Below are positions 51,051-59,251 of a stretch of 64,000 nt of DNA, in pieces. The stretch covers positions 1 through 64,000 of the forward strand of contig NZ_JAJFOW010000033.1 in the NCBI RefSeq assembly GCF_020731285.1, read 5' to 3'. This stretch comes from Cohnella baijiui. GTDB taxonomy: Bacteria; Bacillota; Bacilli; Paenibacillales; Paenibacillaceae. Numbering within the stretch: position 1 is the first letter of the stretch; the number at the start of each line of letters is the position of its first letter. The position numbers were made by a program, and so were the translations under genes. The notes beneath the pieces are model-generated. The model was not told where the DNA came from. It saw nothing but the letters and a program-made list of their open reading frames with translations, and made no database searches.

Positions 51051-52301
51051 TCAGGCTTGGGCGCCCGGCTCTGCCTGCCGCGCGAAGCTCTGCACGATCT
51101 CGACGATAACCTGGGTCGCCTTGACCATCGTATCGACCGAAACGTACTCGTATTTGCCGTGATAGTTTTCCCCGCCGGTAAAGATGTTCGGCGTAGGCAG
51201 CCCCATATAGGACAGCTGGGAACCGTCCGTGCCGCCGCGGATGGGCTTGACGATCGGCTCGATGCCGAGGCTCGTCATCGCGTCGTGCGCGATGTCGACG
51301 ATATACTTGACGGGCTCGATGCGCTCCCGCATGTTGTAGTACTGGTCCTTCATTTCGAGCACGATGCTGTCCGCGCCGTATTTCGCCTTGAACTCGTCCA
51401 CGATGAGCGTCATCAGCTCCTTGCGCCCGTTGAACTTGGCGCGGTCGTGGTCGCGGATGATGTAGTTGAGCTTCGTCTGCTCGACGCCGCCTTCGATTTG
51501 GTTGAGGTGGAAGAAGCCCTCGTAGCCTTCGGTCTTCTCCGGCACTTCGTCTTCCGGCAGCCGGGCATGCAGCGCCATGGCGATCTTCATGGAGTTGACC
51601 ATTTTGCCTTTGGCGGAGCCGGGGTGCACGCTGTTGCCTTTGACCGTAACGACGGCCGCGGCGGCGTTGAAGCTCTCGTACTCCAGCTCGCCGAGCGGTC
51701 CGCCGTCCATCGTGTACGCGTACTTGGCGTCGAACGCAGCCACGTCGAACTTGTGCGGGCCCCGTCCGATCTCCTCGTCCGGCGTGAACGCGACGCGCAC
51801 GCGCCCGTGCTTGATCTCCGGATGCCGGATCAGGTACGACATCGCCGTCATGATTTCGGTAATGCCGGCCTTGTCGTCCGCGCCGAGCAGCGTCGTGCCG
51901 TCGGTCGTGATCAGCGTCTGCCCGACGTAGCCGGCCAGCTCCGGGTACTCCTTCGGCGAGAGCACGATCTTCTGCTGCGCGTTCAGAACGATGTCTCCGC
52001 CCGCGTAGTTCACGACGACTTGCGGCTTAACGTTTTTGCCGGTCAGATCGGTCGCCGTATCCAGGTGAGACAAAAAGCCGATCGTGTCGACGGGGTGGTC
52101 GACGTTCGAAGGCAGCGTGGCCATGACGTAGCAGTTTTCGTCAAGGGTCACGTCCTGCATGCCGATCGTCTTCAGCTCCTCGACCAGCATCCGCGCCAGG
52201 TCCCATTGGCCAGGCGACGACGGGCACTCGGGGTTGCTGTCGTTGGACTGGGTGTCCACTTTGGCGTAGGTTACGAATCGTTCGATCAATTCATTTTTCA
52301 T
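51051..52301 (-). CDS. pepT: Peptidase T (tripeptidase)
   Basis: 416 residues, zinc M20 family. IERFVTYAKVDTQSNDSNP at the N-terminus, metal-site GFLSHLDTATDLTG (near residue 75), TLLGADDKAGITEIM (near 135), FTPDEEIGRGPHKFD (near 172) and C-terminal IRGGTDGSQLSYMGLPTPNIF are the PepT signature. It releases N-terminal residues from tripeptides in the cytoplasm. Likely first gene of a pepT-lipL transcript. Confidence 0.95.
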   Translation of the reverse strand: MKNELIERFVTYAKVDTQSNDSNPECPSSPGQWDLARMLVEELKTIGMQDVTLDENCYVMATLPSNVDHPVDTIGFLSHLDTATDLTGKNVKPQVVVNYAGGDIVLNAQQKIVLSPKEYPELAGYVGQTLITTDGTTLLGADDKAGITEIMTAMSYLIRHPEIKHGRVRVAFTPDEEIGRGPHKFDVAAFDAKYAYTMDGGPLGELEYESFNAAAAVVTVKGNSVHPGSAKGKMVNSMKIAMALHARLPEDEVPEKTEGYEGFFHLNQIEGGVEQTKLNYIIRDHDRAKFNGRKELMTLIVDEFKAKYGADSIVLEMKDQYYNMRERIEPVKYIVDIAHDAMTSLGIEPIVKPIRGGTDGSQLSYMGLPTPNIFTGGENYHGKYEYVSVDTMVKATQVIVEIVQSFARQAEPGAQA

Positions 52302-52502
52302 GGTTCATGGCCTCCAATTGTTCGTCTTCCGGGTATTCGGCAAAGCCGCTGCTTCCTGATATGATACCATCATAACGCAATTCGCTCCGTAATCCTACGT
52401 CGGGGAAAAAGGAGGCGCCAAGCCATGTACGAGTCGTGGCGTTTGCCAAATGGGCCACGTTTGTGCGATTGGTTCGATTGGCACGATTGGTCCGATTTAT
52501 TT

Positions 52503-52690
52503 TAACGGTTGCCGCTGCGCTTATCGCTGGAAATCATCGCTTTTATACTTTTTAACGGATCTGAGTGTCGTTATTTCAGGCAAATTAGAGCGTTCTAGAC
52601 GAAAATGCGACAAATAAGCTCGTCAGCAACCGTTAGAAATAGAATCGGAGCAATTAGAGCTGAATAAGCGCTACTGCAACCGTTAGCTGC
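52503..52690. repeat. Four diverged TAACGG repeats, two per strand, 50 bp apart (family H)
   Basis: TAACGGTTGC starts at 52503 and TAACGGATCT at 52553 on the plus strand; the reverse complement GCAACCGTTA lies at 52626 and 52676. Each pair is 50 bp apart and the two pairs face each other. Units continue as N6-GCTTAT...AAT. The rest of 52302-53081 shows only a terminator-like hairpin at 52875-52904 and promoter-like AT-rich DNA. Confidence 0.6.
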
Positions 52691-52874
52691 ATGAGGACTA
52701 GAAAGGGGAAACACCGTTGTAGCGGCCTATTGCAATAAACGCAACAAAAAGGCCGGGGTGTGTCATGGGCGATATCCGTCAACATTTTCACGAAGAATGT
52801 TAACGTCAAACCGTAAAGCGTGCAGGAAAGCGGAAAAACACCATCAGAAGGTTCCAAGAAGCTTGATGACTCCC

Positions 52875-52908
52875 GCCCGGCGCTGCATCAGGCGACAGCT
52901 GGGCTTTT
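52875..52908 (+). terminator. Possible terminator in the chemoreceptor leader
   Basis: GCCCGGCGCTG and CAGCTGGGC form an imperfect stem followed by TTTTG, ~175 bp before the chemoreceptor start. No recognised riboswitch precedes it. Confidence 0.35.
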
Positions 52909-53081
52909 GTGGCATATCCGCTGTCGACTGACCCTCATTCTTGCCGTGCTACCGAGCGTTTTATCGTTACGGTTGTTACAAAGTATACCGATGCTGTTAA
53001 TAAAATTGACATCAACCATTAAAAAAGTCCTATTTGCAGCCGATAATATCTCTATCTTAAGTCGGGGTGGAGTGTTGCCGG

Positions 53082-54794
53082 ATGCTTCAACAATTAAAGA
53101 TCAAAACCAAGCTGTTCATCGGCTTCGCCTGCGTCATCGTCCTGTTTTGCGTCGCGATTGCCTTTACCGTGTATGCGGTCGCGGGCATTCGGATGACGTC
53201 GAACGAGCAGTCCTTGCGCGTGACCCGCCAGACCCAGGCGCTCGATCTGAAGCAGCGGGTCGGCAGTCTGAGCAGCCATCAGTCCGATGTGATCATCAAC
53301 CAGGATACGGACGCCGTCGAGCAATTCAAGCAGGAAGGCGCGGCTTTCCTGCAGCTCATCGAAACGGTCGCGGACGCGGCCGACTCCGAGGACCAGCGGC
53401 AGTGGGCGAATTCGCTGCGCGAGGCGGCGAAAGGTTACATCGACAACTTTAGCAGCGTGCTCCAGGTGTACAGCTTGCGCAATACGCTCACTTCGCTCGA
53501 GCTCACGCGGCAGTACAAGGAGGCGGCGGACCGGTCTGCGGCTTTCAAAAAAACGATCAACGCGTCACTAGATCAAATCGAGCAGGCTTACCGGCAGGAG
53601 TACGGGCAGGCGGACGATCGTCTCCACGCCAAAATCTCAAGCGCAGTCTTGATCTCCGTCGCGGCAAGCCTGGTCGCGGTGGCCGTGGCTGTCGCACTCG
53701 CGATTCTCATCGGCAATCTCGTGGGTCGGCCGCTCGTGCGGCTCGCGGACGCCGCGAGGCGAATCGCGGGAGGCGACTTGACCGGAACGGTCGTCGCCGT
53801 CCGGTCGAAGGACGAGATCGGCATGCTGTCCGGCAGCTTCGTCGACATGGTCGACAACCTGAAGGCGCTGCTGCGCGAAGTGGGCCGCAGCGCCGAGCAG
53901 GTGGCCGCCTCCTCGCAAGCGCTGACCTCGGGAGCGGAGCAGTCCGCGCAGAGCAGCCAGCTGGTCGCCGCGGCGATCGGGCAGGTCGCGGTCGGCGCCG
54001 AGTCGCAGCAGCGCGCTTCCGAGGAGACGGCGCGGGCGATGGAGGAGATGGCCGCCGGCGTCCAGCGGATCGCCGAGTCCTCGTCCCTGGTCGCGGACGT
54101 GTCCGCGGATGCGGCCGACAAAGCGAAAGAGGGCAACGATTCGGTGCAGCGGGTGATCCGTCAGATGGAGGAGATCGAATCCTCCGTCGACCGGCAGATG
54201 GAGTCCGTGAGCCGTCTTGAATCGTATTCGCAGGAAATCGGGCAGATCATCGGCGCGATCCTGAACATCGCCAAGCAGACGAACCTGCTGGCGCTGAACG
54301 CCTCCATCGAAGCGGCCCGCGCGGGCGAGCACGGCAAAGGGTTCGCCGTCGTCGCCGGCGAAGTTCGCAAGCTCGCGGAGCAAGCGGGCGAATCCGCCGG
54401 GCAGATCGGCGAGCTCGTCTCCTCGATCCGGGAGGAGATCGCGCATACCGCCGCCGCGATGAAGTCGGGGAGCGCGGAAGTACGCCTCGGAATGACGCGC
54501 GCCTCCGAGTCCGGGGAGACGTTCCGCACGATTCTCGCGTCGATCGACCAGATGGTCGAACAGATCCAGGGGATGTCCTCGATCGCCCAGCAGATGTCCG
54601 CCAGCTCCGAGGAAGTGACGGCTTCGGTTCTGGATTTGTCGGGCGTCGCCCGGGAAACGGCGTCCACGACGCAGAGCGTATCGGCCAGCACGCAGCAGCA
54701 GCGGGCCATCATGCAGGGCGTGGCCGCGTCGTCGGCGCAGCTCAGTGCGCTGTCGCAGACGCTCCAGCGCGCGATCGGGAAGTTCAAGACGTAA
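53082..54794 (+). CDS. Methyl-accepting chemotaxis protein
   Basis: 570 residues: membrane segment 1 (residues ~11-32), a ~155-residue periplasm-side four-helix sensor domain, membrane segment 2 (~190-212, LISVAASLVAVAVAVALAIL), HAMP, then a long coiled coil with the signalling tip IAKQTNLLALNASIEAARAG (near residue 400) and Gln/Glu methylation heptads. Ligand unknown. ATG 53082 (MLQQLKIKTK) follows GGGGTGGAG. Terminator at 54858. Confidence 0.93.
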   Translation: MLQQLKIKTKLFIGFACVIVLFCVAIAFTVYAVAGIRMTSNEQSLRVTRQTQALDLKQRVGSLSSHQSDVIINQDTDAVEQFKQEGAAFLQLIETVADAADSEDQRQWANSLREAAKGYIDNFSSVLQVYSLRNTLTSLELTRQYKEAADRSAAFKKTINASLDQIEQAYRQEYGQADDRLHAKISSAVLISVAASLVAVAVAVALAILIGNLVGRPLVRLADAARRIAGGDLTGTVVAVRSKDEIGMLSGSFVDMVDNLKALLREVGRSAEQVAASSQALTSGAEQSAQSSQLVAAAIGQVAVGAESQQRASEETARAMEEMAAGVQRIAESSSLVADVSADAADKAKEGNDSVQRVIRQMEEIESSVDRQMESVSRLESYSQEIGQIIGAILNIAKQTNLLALNASIEAARAGEHGKGFAVVAGEVRKLAEQAGESAGQIGELVSSIREEIAHTAAAMKSGSAEVRLGMTRASESGETFRTILASIDQMVEQIQGMSSIAQQMSASSEEVTASVLDLSGVARETASTTQSVSASTQQQRAIMQGVAASSAQLSALSQTLQRAIGKFKT

Positions 54795-54857
54795 GCGGCC
54801 ATTCGCTAACGCATGCCATAGCCGGCGATATGCGGTCCTTTCCGCTTCGCCTCCTTG

Positions 54858-54885
54858 AAGAACCGTGCTTCGGCGCGGTTCTTTT
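54858..54885 (+). terminator. Intrinsic terminator after the chemoreceptor
   Basis: AAGAACCGTGC-TTCG-GCGCGGTTCTT followed by TTC, with a second T-run at 54889. Confidence 0.85.
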
Positions 54886-54906
54886 CATTTTTTCGGAAAC
54901 GGCCTA

Positions 54907-54957
54907 TTGACGTTCTGGTTCTGTTGTTATATGGTTAGTTACACGAGTGATTAACCA
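54907..54957 (+). promoter_or_regulatory. Promoter and operator of the GntR-ABC operon
   Basis: TTGACG (54907-54912), 17 nt, TATGGT (54930-54935). The dyad TGGTTA (54932-54937) ... TAACCA (54952-54957) overlaps the -10 and start site, as expected for repression by the YtrA-type GntR protein. Confidence 0.72.
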
Positions 54958-54975
54958 ATGTGGTGGTGAACGGAA

Positions 54976-55347
54976 ATGAGCAGTTTGATCGACGACAGCC
55001 GTCCGATCTTCATGCAAATCGCGGAACGGATCGAGAATGACATCATCGAAGGACGGTTGGCAGAAGAGTCGCAAGTGCCCTCGACCAATCAATTCGCAGC
55101 CTTTTACCAGATCAATCCGGCTACGGCGGCCAAGGGCGTCAATCAGCTGGTGGACCAAGGGATCTTATACAAGAAGAGAGGGATCGGTATGTTCGTGGCG
55201 GAAGGATCGCGGGCGCGCCTGCTGGAAAATCGCAAGGAGCAGTTTTACGAGCAATACGTCGTAACGATGATACGCGAGGCGGAAAAGCTGGGCATCACGG
55301 CAGAGCAATTGACGGATATGATCCGCAGAGGGGAGAGATCGCAATGA
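54976..55347 (+). CDS. GntR family regulator, YtrA subfamily
   Basis: 123 residues: an N-terminal GntR winged helix (DDSRPIFMQIAERIENDIIE, SQVPSTNQFAAFYQINPATA, LVDQGILYKKRGIGMFVA) with only a ~45-residue helical tail, which is the YtrA type. These repress adjoining ABC-transporter genes. The stop overlaps the ATPase ATG by 4 bp. Confidence 0.93.
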   Translation: MSSLIDDSRPIFMQIAERIENDIIEGRLAEESQVPSTNQFAAFYQINPATAAKGVNQLVDQGILYKKRGIGMFVAEGSRARLLENRKEQFYEQYVVTMIREAEKLGITAEQLTDMIRRGERSQ

Positions 55348-56240
55348 GTACGATTGTGAAAATAGACCGGCTCACCAAGTCCTACAAGGACATCGACGCC
55401 GTGAAGGACGTCAGCTTCACCCTGGAGGAGAACAAGATCTACGGCATGCTGGGGCGCAACGGCGCGGGGAAGACGACGATCATGCACCTGCTAACCGCCC
55501 AGAGCTTTCCGACAAGCGGTGAGATCGAGGTGTTCGGCGAAAATCCGTACGAGAACGACCGGGTGCTTCGGCGCATCTGCTTTGTCAAGGAAAGCCAGAA
55601 GTATCCGAACACCTTCAAGGTACGGGACGTTCTGGATGTGGCCGGCGCTTTGTTCCCGAATTGGGATCGGTCGTTCGCCCTCTCGCTCGTCGAAGACTTC
55701 CGCTTGCCGCTCAAGCGCAAGGTCGTGAAGCTGTCCCGCGGCATGCTGTCGGCGGTCGGCATCATCGTCGGCCTCGCCAGCCGCGCGCCACTCACGATCT
55801 TCGACGAGCCCTATCTCGGTCTCGACGCAGTGGCCCGTAGCCTGTTCTACGACCGGCTGTTGGAGGACTATGCGGAGCACCCGCGCACGATCGTCCTGTC
55901 GACGCACCTCATCGACGAAGTCAGCCGGATGCTCGAACATGTCATCCTGATCGACCGCGGCAGGCTGCTGCTCGACGAAGAGAGCGAACATCTCCAGGGC
56001 CGCGCCTACACCGTCGTCGGCTCGTCCGACAAGATCGAAGCGTTCGGGGCGGGCAAGCGGGTGCTGTCCCGGGAAGCGATGGGCGGACTGACGACGATCA
56101 CGATCTTGAGCGATTCCGCGTTAGAGGACCGCAAACAAGCCCAGTCGCTCGGCCTCGAGCTGGCGCAGGTCACGCTGCAGCAGCTGATCGTCCACTTGAC
56201 TGGCAACAAAAACGATCGCAAGGAGGCGAACGTGCAATGA
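55344..56240 (+). CDS. ABC transporter ATP-binding protein (YtrB-like)
   Basis: 298 residues. Walker A GRNGAGKTT (near residue 38), Q-loop region CFVKESQKYPNTF, signature VKLSRGMLSAV (a degenerate LSGGQ), Walker B LTIFDEPYLGLD and switch His in VLSTHLIDEVS. Weak signatures of this kind are usual in the GntR-linked exporters of Bacillales. It should power the permease that follows (4-bp overlap). Confidence 0.92.
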   Translation: MSTIVKIDRLTKSYKDIDAVKDVSFTLEENKIYGMLGRNGAGKTTIMHLLTAQSFPTSGEIEVFGENPYENDRVLRRICFVKESQKYPNTFKVRDVLDVAGALFPNWDRSFALSLVEDFRLPLKRKVVKLSRGMLSAVGIIVGLASRAPLTIFDEPYLGLDAVARSLFYDRLLEDYAEHPRTIVLSTHLIDEVSRMLEHVILIDRGRLLLDEESEHLQGRAYTVVGSSDKIEAFGAGKRVLSREAMGGLTTITILSDSALEDRKQAQSLGLELAQVTLQQLIVHLTGNKNDRKEANVQ

Positions 56241-56926
56241 CGAACAACCGCCTGGCAGGCGTCATTCGCCTGCATTCGAAGGATAAATTGTCGTGGCTGC
56301 TTATCCCGTGGATCGTAGTCATGGCCAGCTTCGTCGTCAATTTGGTCATCAGCCAATTCCTCGAGGAGGACTTGTACACGGGCGGCGTCGCGTCTCTCTA
56401 CGCCTACATGCTCGCCATCGGCGTCATTTCGCTGACGAATACGTACCCCTTTGCCATTGGCATGGGTGTCCGGCGCCACGACTACTTCTGGGGAACCGCG
56501 GCGGCGGCGGCATTTGCGAGCCTTTACTCGGCCGTCGTTCTGACCGTTCTCTCGTACGTGGAGTACGACCTGACGGACGGTTGGGGCTCGGGGCTGCATT
56601 TCTTCCACGTGCCCTACTTGAGCGACGGTTCGCCTCTCGTTCAAGTGGCCGTCTACTTCCTGCTTATCGTCAACCTCTTTTTCATGGGCTTCATGACGAC
56701 CTGCGTCTTCAAGCGCTTCGGCATCCTCGGCCTGCTCGGCTTCGCCGTCGTGATGCTGATCTTGGGCACCGTAGCCAGCTTCATCATGACGAAGATGGAA
56801 TGGTGGGCCGACTTGTTCGACTGGTTCAATGCGCACAAGATGCTCGAAATCGCGCTCTTGTCGGTGCCGGTGACCCTTGTGTTCATGCTCGTGTCCTACG
56901 CGCTGCTGCGGAGGTCGAAGGCTTAA
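56237..56926 (+). CDS. ABC-2-like permease of the GntR operon
   Basis: 229 residues with six membrane segments (LLIPWIVVMASFVVNLVIS, LYAYMLAIGVISLTNTYPFAI, TAAAAAFASLYSAVVLTVL, VQVAVYFLLIVNLFFMGFM, ILGLLGFAVVMLILGTVASF, MLEIALLSVPVTLVFMLV). Third gene of the operon. The substrate is not indicated; related systems respond to cell-envelope stress or antibiotics. Confidence 0.85.
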   Translation: MTNNRLAGVIRLHSKDKLSWLLIPWIVVMASFVVNLVISQFLEEDLYTGGVASLYAYMLAIGVISLTNTYPFAIGMGVRRHDYFWGTAAAAAFASLYSAVVLTVLSYVEYDLTDGWGSGLHFFHVPYLSDGSPLVQVAVYFLLIVNLFFMGFMTTCVFKRFGILGLLGFAVVMLILGTVASFIMTKMEWWADLFDWFNAHKMLEIALLSVPVTLVFMLVSYALLRRSKA

Positions 56927-56960
56927 ATGTCGTTCTTGAGACTTCGTCGGGCAACGGCAT

Positions 56961-57121
56961 ATGGGAAGTCGGACAGCGATGCCACACCGGACGGCGGCAT
57001 AAGGGGAGTCGAACTGCGATGCCCTACCGGACGGAGGCATAAGAGGAGTCGGACTGCGATGCCCCACCGGACGGCGGCATAAGAGGAGTTTGGACTGCGA
57101 TGCCCCACCGAACGGAGTTGG
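56961..57121. repeat. Tandem array, 4 units of 40 bp (family F)
   Basis: Units 56961-57000, 57001-57040, 57041-57080 and 57081-57121 share AAGAGGAGTCGGACTGCGAT and GCCCCACCGGACGGCGGCAT. The AGTC-G-GACT core is a small palindrome. This is the only clear array of the window that does not have a ~51-bp period. It occupies most of 56927-57263. Confidence 0.9.
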
Positions 57122-57263
57122 GAGCGGAACTGTAAAGGATCAACGATTCGGATGGTAGTTTAGAGTTGCATGCGAATATGATCAGGGCGTGAAGCACATG
57201 CCGCTTGTTTCCTTCGGGAGACGGGCGGCTTTTTTCATGTCCGCACGAGGAGGAGGACGGGGT

Positions 57264-57809
57264 ATGAAATCGTTGGAGCAGCAGGTGGACGATTTTCTGG
57301 AAGCGCAGAAGGAGGTGGCAATGGGGCAGCGGCTGGAGATGATGCAGGGGGACTTGAGCGGAACTCGGAAGCTTCTCCCTGCCGTGTTGCTGCCGGTATC
57401 GGGTACGTTCCGAGGACTGACGCTGGTGTACGAGATGGTCAGTCTATCCGGCGCACGCATCTCCATCGATGCGTTTTATGAGCCGCTGGGGATTGCGTTT
57501 GAAGCGGAAGGCTACGTCGCGCATCATGAGCGAATCACGCGAGACCGCTTCAGCTTCGAGAAGATGCGGATCCGTACTTTCGGAAACTGCGACTATGCGT
57601 TCTATCCGTTCAGCTGGGACGAGATGGACAAGCGCCCGGAGGTTTGTCGGAGGGCGGTTTGTGAGCTGTTGGGGCGGAAAGGAAGCGTAGAAACTTCGCG
57701 TTTGGTTAGGCACCGCGTCCATCACGCTGCCCCGGATCGTCGTCGCCGGCCGTCCGCCGGGGGGCACGCACGCCGACGGACCGTACCTGGACTTCGGTTC
57801 GCTCGATAA
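57264..57809 (+). CDS. Hypothetical protein, 3' end replaced at a rearrangement junction
   Basis: ATG 57264 follows GAGGAGGAGGAC. Residues 1-~143 read as a real soluble protein (KSLEQQVDDFLEAQKEVAMG, FYEPLGIAFEAEGYVAHHER, TFGNCDYAFYPFSWDEMDKR), family not recognised; the FEAEGYVAHHERITRDRF-type block recalls DUF559/Vsr-like nucleases, unproven. From about 57700 the frame runs through the DNA of a different, out-of-frame gene (see 57709-58323), giving an Arg/His-rich tail. The native stop has therefore been lost. Confidence 0.6.
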   Translation: MKSLEQQVDDFLEAQKEVAMGQRLEMMQGDLSGTRKLLPAVLLPVSGTFRGLTLVYEMVSLSGARISIDAFYEPLGIAFEAEGYVAHHERITRDRFSFEKMRIRTFGNCDYAFYPFSWDEMDKRPEVCRRAVCELLGRKGSVETSRLVRHRVHHAAPDRRRRPSAGGHARRRTVPGLRFAR

Positions 57810-58323
57810 CGTGACCTTGGCGGCGGGGCAGAGCGTCACGATTTCCAAGACGAAGACCTTCCCCGCAACCGAGCCGACGGACAGTTGGTACGCTTACCTG
57901 ACCTATGTGACGCCGGACGGCGTCTATCACGACGGGACGAACGTCGCGTTCACGGTGAACGCGGCTTCTCCGGCGAAGATCGTCGTCACCTCCCCCCTCG
58001 CGCTGTCGGCCAAGACGGTGAAGGCCGGCGGCTCGCTGACCGGCACGGCTCAGCTGACGAATCAGGGCGGAACCGCGATTACGCTGCCCCGGATCGTCAT
58101 TGCCGTCCGCCCGCCCGGCGGTACGCATGCGGACGGCCCGTATCTCGACTTGGGGTCGCTCGACAACGTGACGATCTCGCCTGGACAGACGGTGACGATT
58201 ACGAAGACGAAGTCGTTCGCGGCGACGGACCCCAAAGGCGCTTGGTACGCTTATCTGACCTACGTTACGCCGGACGGCGTCTACCATGACGGGACGAACG
58301 TCGATTTCACGGTGACAAGCTAA
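57709..58323 (+). pseudogene. 5'-truncated fragment of a surface protein with repeated Ig-like domains
   Basis: About 205 codons open from 57691 (after an in-frame TAG) to TAA 58321. It contains the last 1.6 copies of a 119-residue domain: ITLPRIVVAGRPPGGTHADG at the start and ITLPRIVIAVRPPGGTHADG 357 bp later, each ending WYAYLTYVTPDGVYHDGTNV. No start codon with a ribosome site is present; the first GTG (57811) lies inside the domain. It is the C-terminal remnant of a larger secreted or surface protein, cut at ~57700. Confidence 0.72.
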
Positions 58324-58443
58324 CAAAGGAGCCCTGCACGCGTCCGCGAGGATCGTGCGGGGCCTTTCGCCGGTTAGCTGTGCCTGGAGGAAACGCCCGG
58401 AGGAAATGCGGTTCCCGCAGCCGTCTCACCGCGGATCAACGGT

Positions 58444-59076
58444 TCAAGGGATGGGAGGAGGCCCGAGGCGGGGGTGGACGGAGCGCAGCGGCCCGTTGCG
58501 AGCCAGGCGGGTCATCACGTGCGCGATCTCGTACGGCGAGAGCTTACGGCCGGTGGAGAGCCAGTGCTGAATGACGCCGAGCGTCGCCGAAGAGACGTAG
58601 GCGATCAGCCATTCCCGGGAGACGAGCATCAGCTCCTCCTGCGGCTGAAAGGTCGTCAGCTTGTCGTACATCCGACGCGTCATCTCGTTTTTGAAGCGAA
58701 TGGCGATGGAGATGTCTCCCTTCGGACTGAGCATGACGCGGAAATAGTCGGCGTGCCGGTCCAAATACTCGAAGATTTGCAAAAGGGAGCTGGCAGGCTT
58801 GTCGTTCGTGGACTCGCTCAGCAGCTTGGCGATATCCATCTCGTGGATGATCTCCGCCAGACCGGCGAAAATCTCCTCCTGGAGCTTGTCCAGCAGATTC
58901 GGCACATCCTGATAGTGCAAATAGAAGGTGCCGCGATTGATCTCCGCCCGGTCGGTCAAGTCCCGAACGGTGATGCCTTCGACGCCCTTCTCCTCGATGA
59001 TCTCCAACAGCGCCCGACGCAGCAGCTTCTTGGTTCGGAGCGTTCGTCGGTCTTCCTGCTTAGGTGTCTCAGTCAT
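58444..59076 (-). CDS. TetR family transcriptional regulator
   Basis: 210 residues. N-terminal helix-turn-helix TKKLLRRALLEIIEEKGVEG, ITVRDLTDRAEINRGTFYLHYQD is the TetR signature; the C-terminal ~140 residues resemble the DhaS-like group (LMLVSREWLIAYVSSATLGV). ATG 59076 is 7 nt from GAAGGGG; ATG 59082 is too close. Divergent from the YhgE/Pip-like gene, which it most likely represses through the palindromes between them. Confidence 0.92.
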   Translation of the reverse strand: MTETPKQEDRRTLRTKKLLRRALLEIIEEKGVEGITVRDLTDRAEINRGTFYLHYQDVPNLLDKLQEEIFAGLAEIIHEMDIAKLLSESTNDKPASSLLQIFEYLDRHADYFRVMLSPKGDISIAIRFKNEMTRRMYDKLTTFQPQEELMLVSREWLIAYVSSATLGVIQHWLSTGRKLSPYEIAHVMTRLARNGPLRSVHPRLGPPPIP

Positions 59077-59133
59077 GGACATCCCCTTCGTTCCCCGTTT
59101 TTTTCGCCGTTTCTGAACAGCCCGCCGCCTGCG

Positions 59134-59149
59134 TGTTCAGTAATGAACA
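59134..59149. promoter_or_regulatory. TetR operator candidate 1
   Basis: TGTTCA-GTAA-TGAACA, a perfect dyad 58 bp upstream of the TetR gene; a lone half-site TGAACAG lies at 59114. Confidence 0.7.
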
Positions 59150-59215
59150 GGTAAGGAGCATATTGTTTATTGAAGATCAACCTCCTCTTATTATAATTAA
59201 CACTGTGGTTGTTAC

Positions 59216-59230
59216 TCAACAATGTGTTGA
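59216..59230. promoter_or_regulatory. TetR operator candidate 2
   Basis: TCAACA-ATG-TGTTGA, a second perfect dyad, 22 bp before the YhgE/Pip-like start and downstream of the AT-rich TTATAATTAA promoter region. Confidence 0.55.
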
Positions 59231-59251
59231 TGAATAAAGGGGGATTTCGAA

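Noticed and set aside
52820..53081. c-di-GMP riboswitch ahead of the chemoreceptor
   Set aside because: Chemoreceptors often have one, but the GEMM core bases are not found; only a weak terminator-like stem is present.
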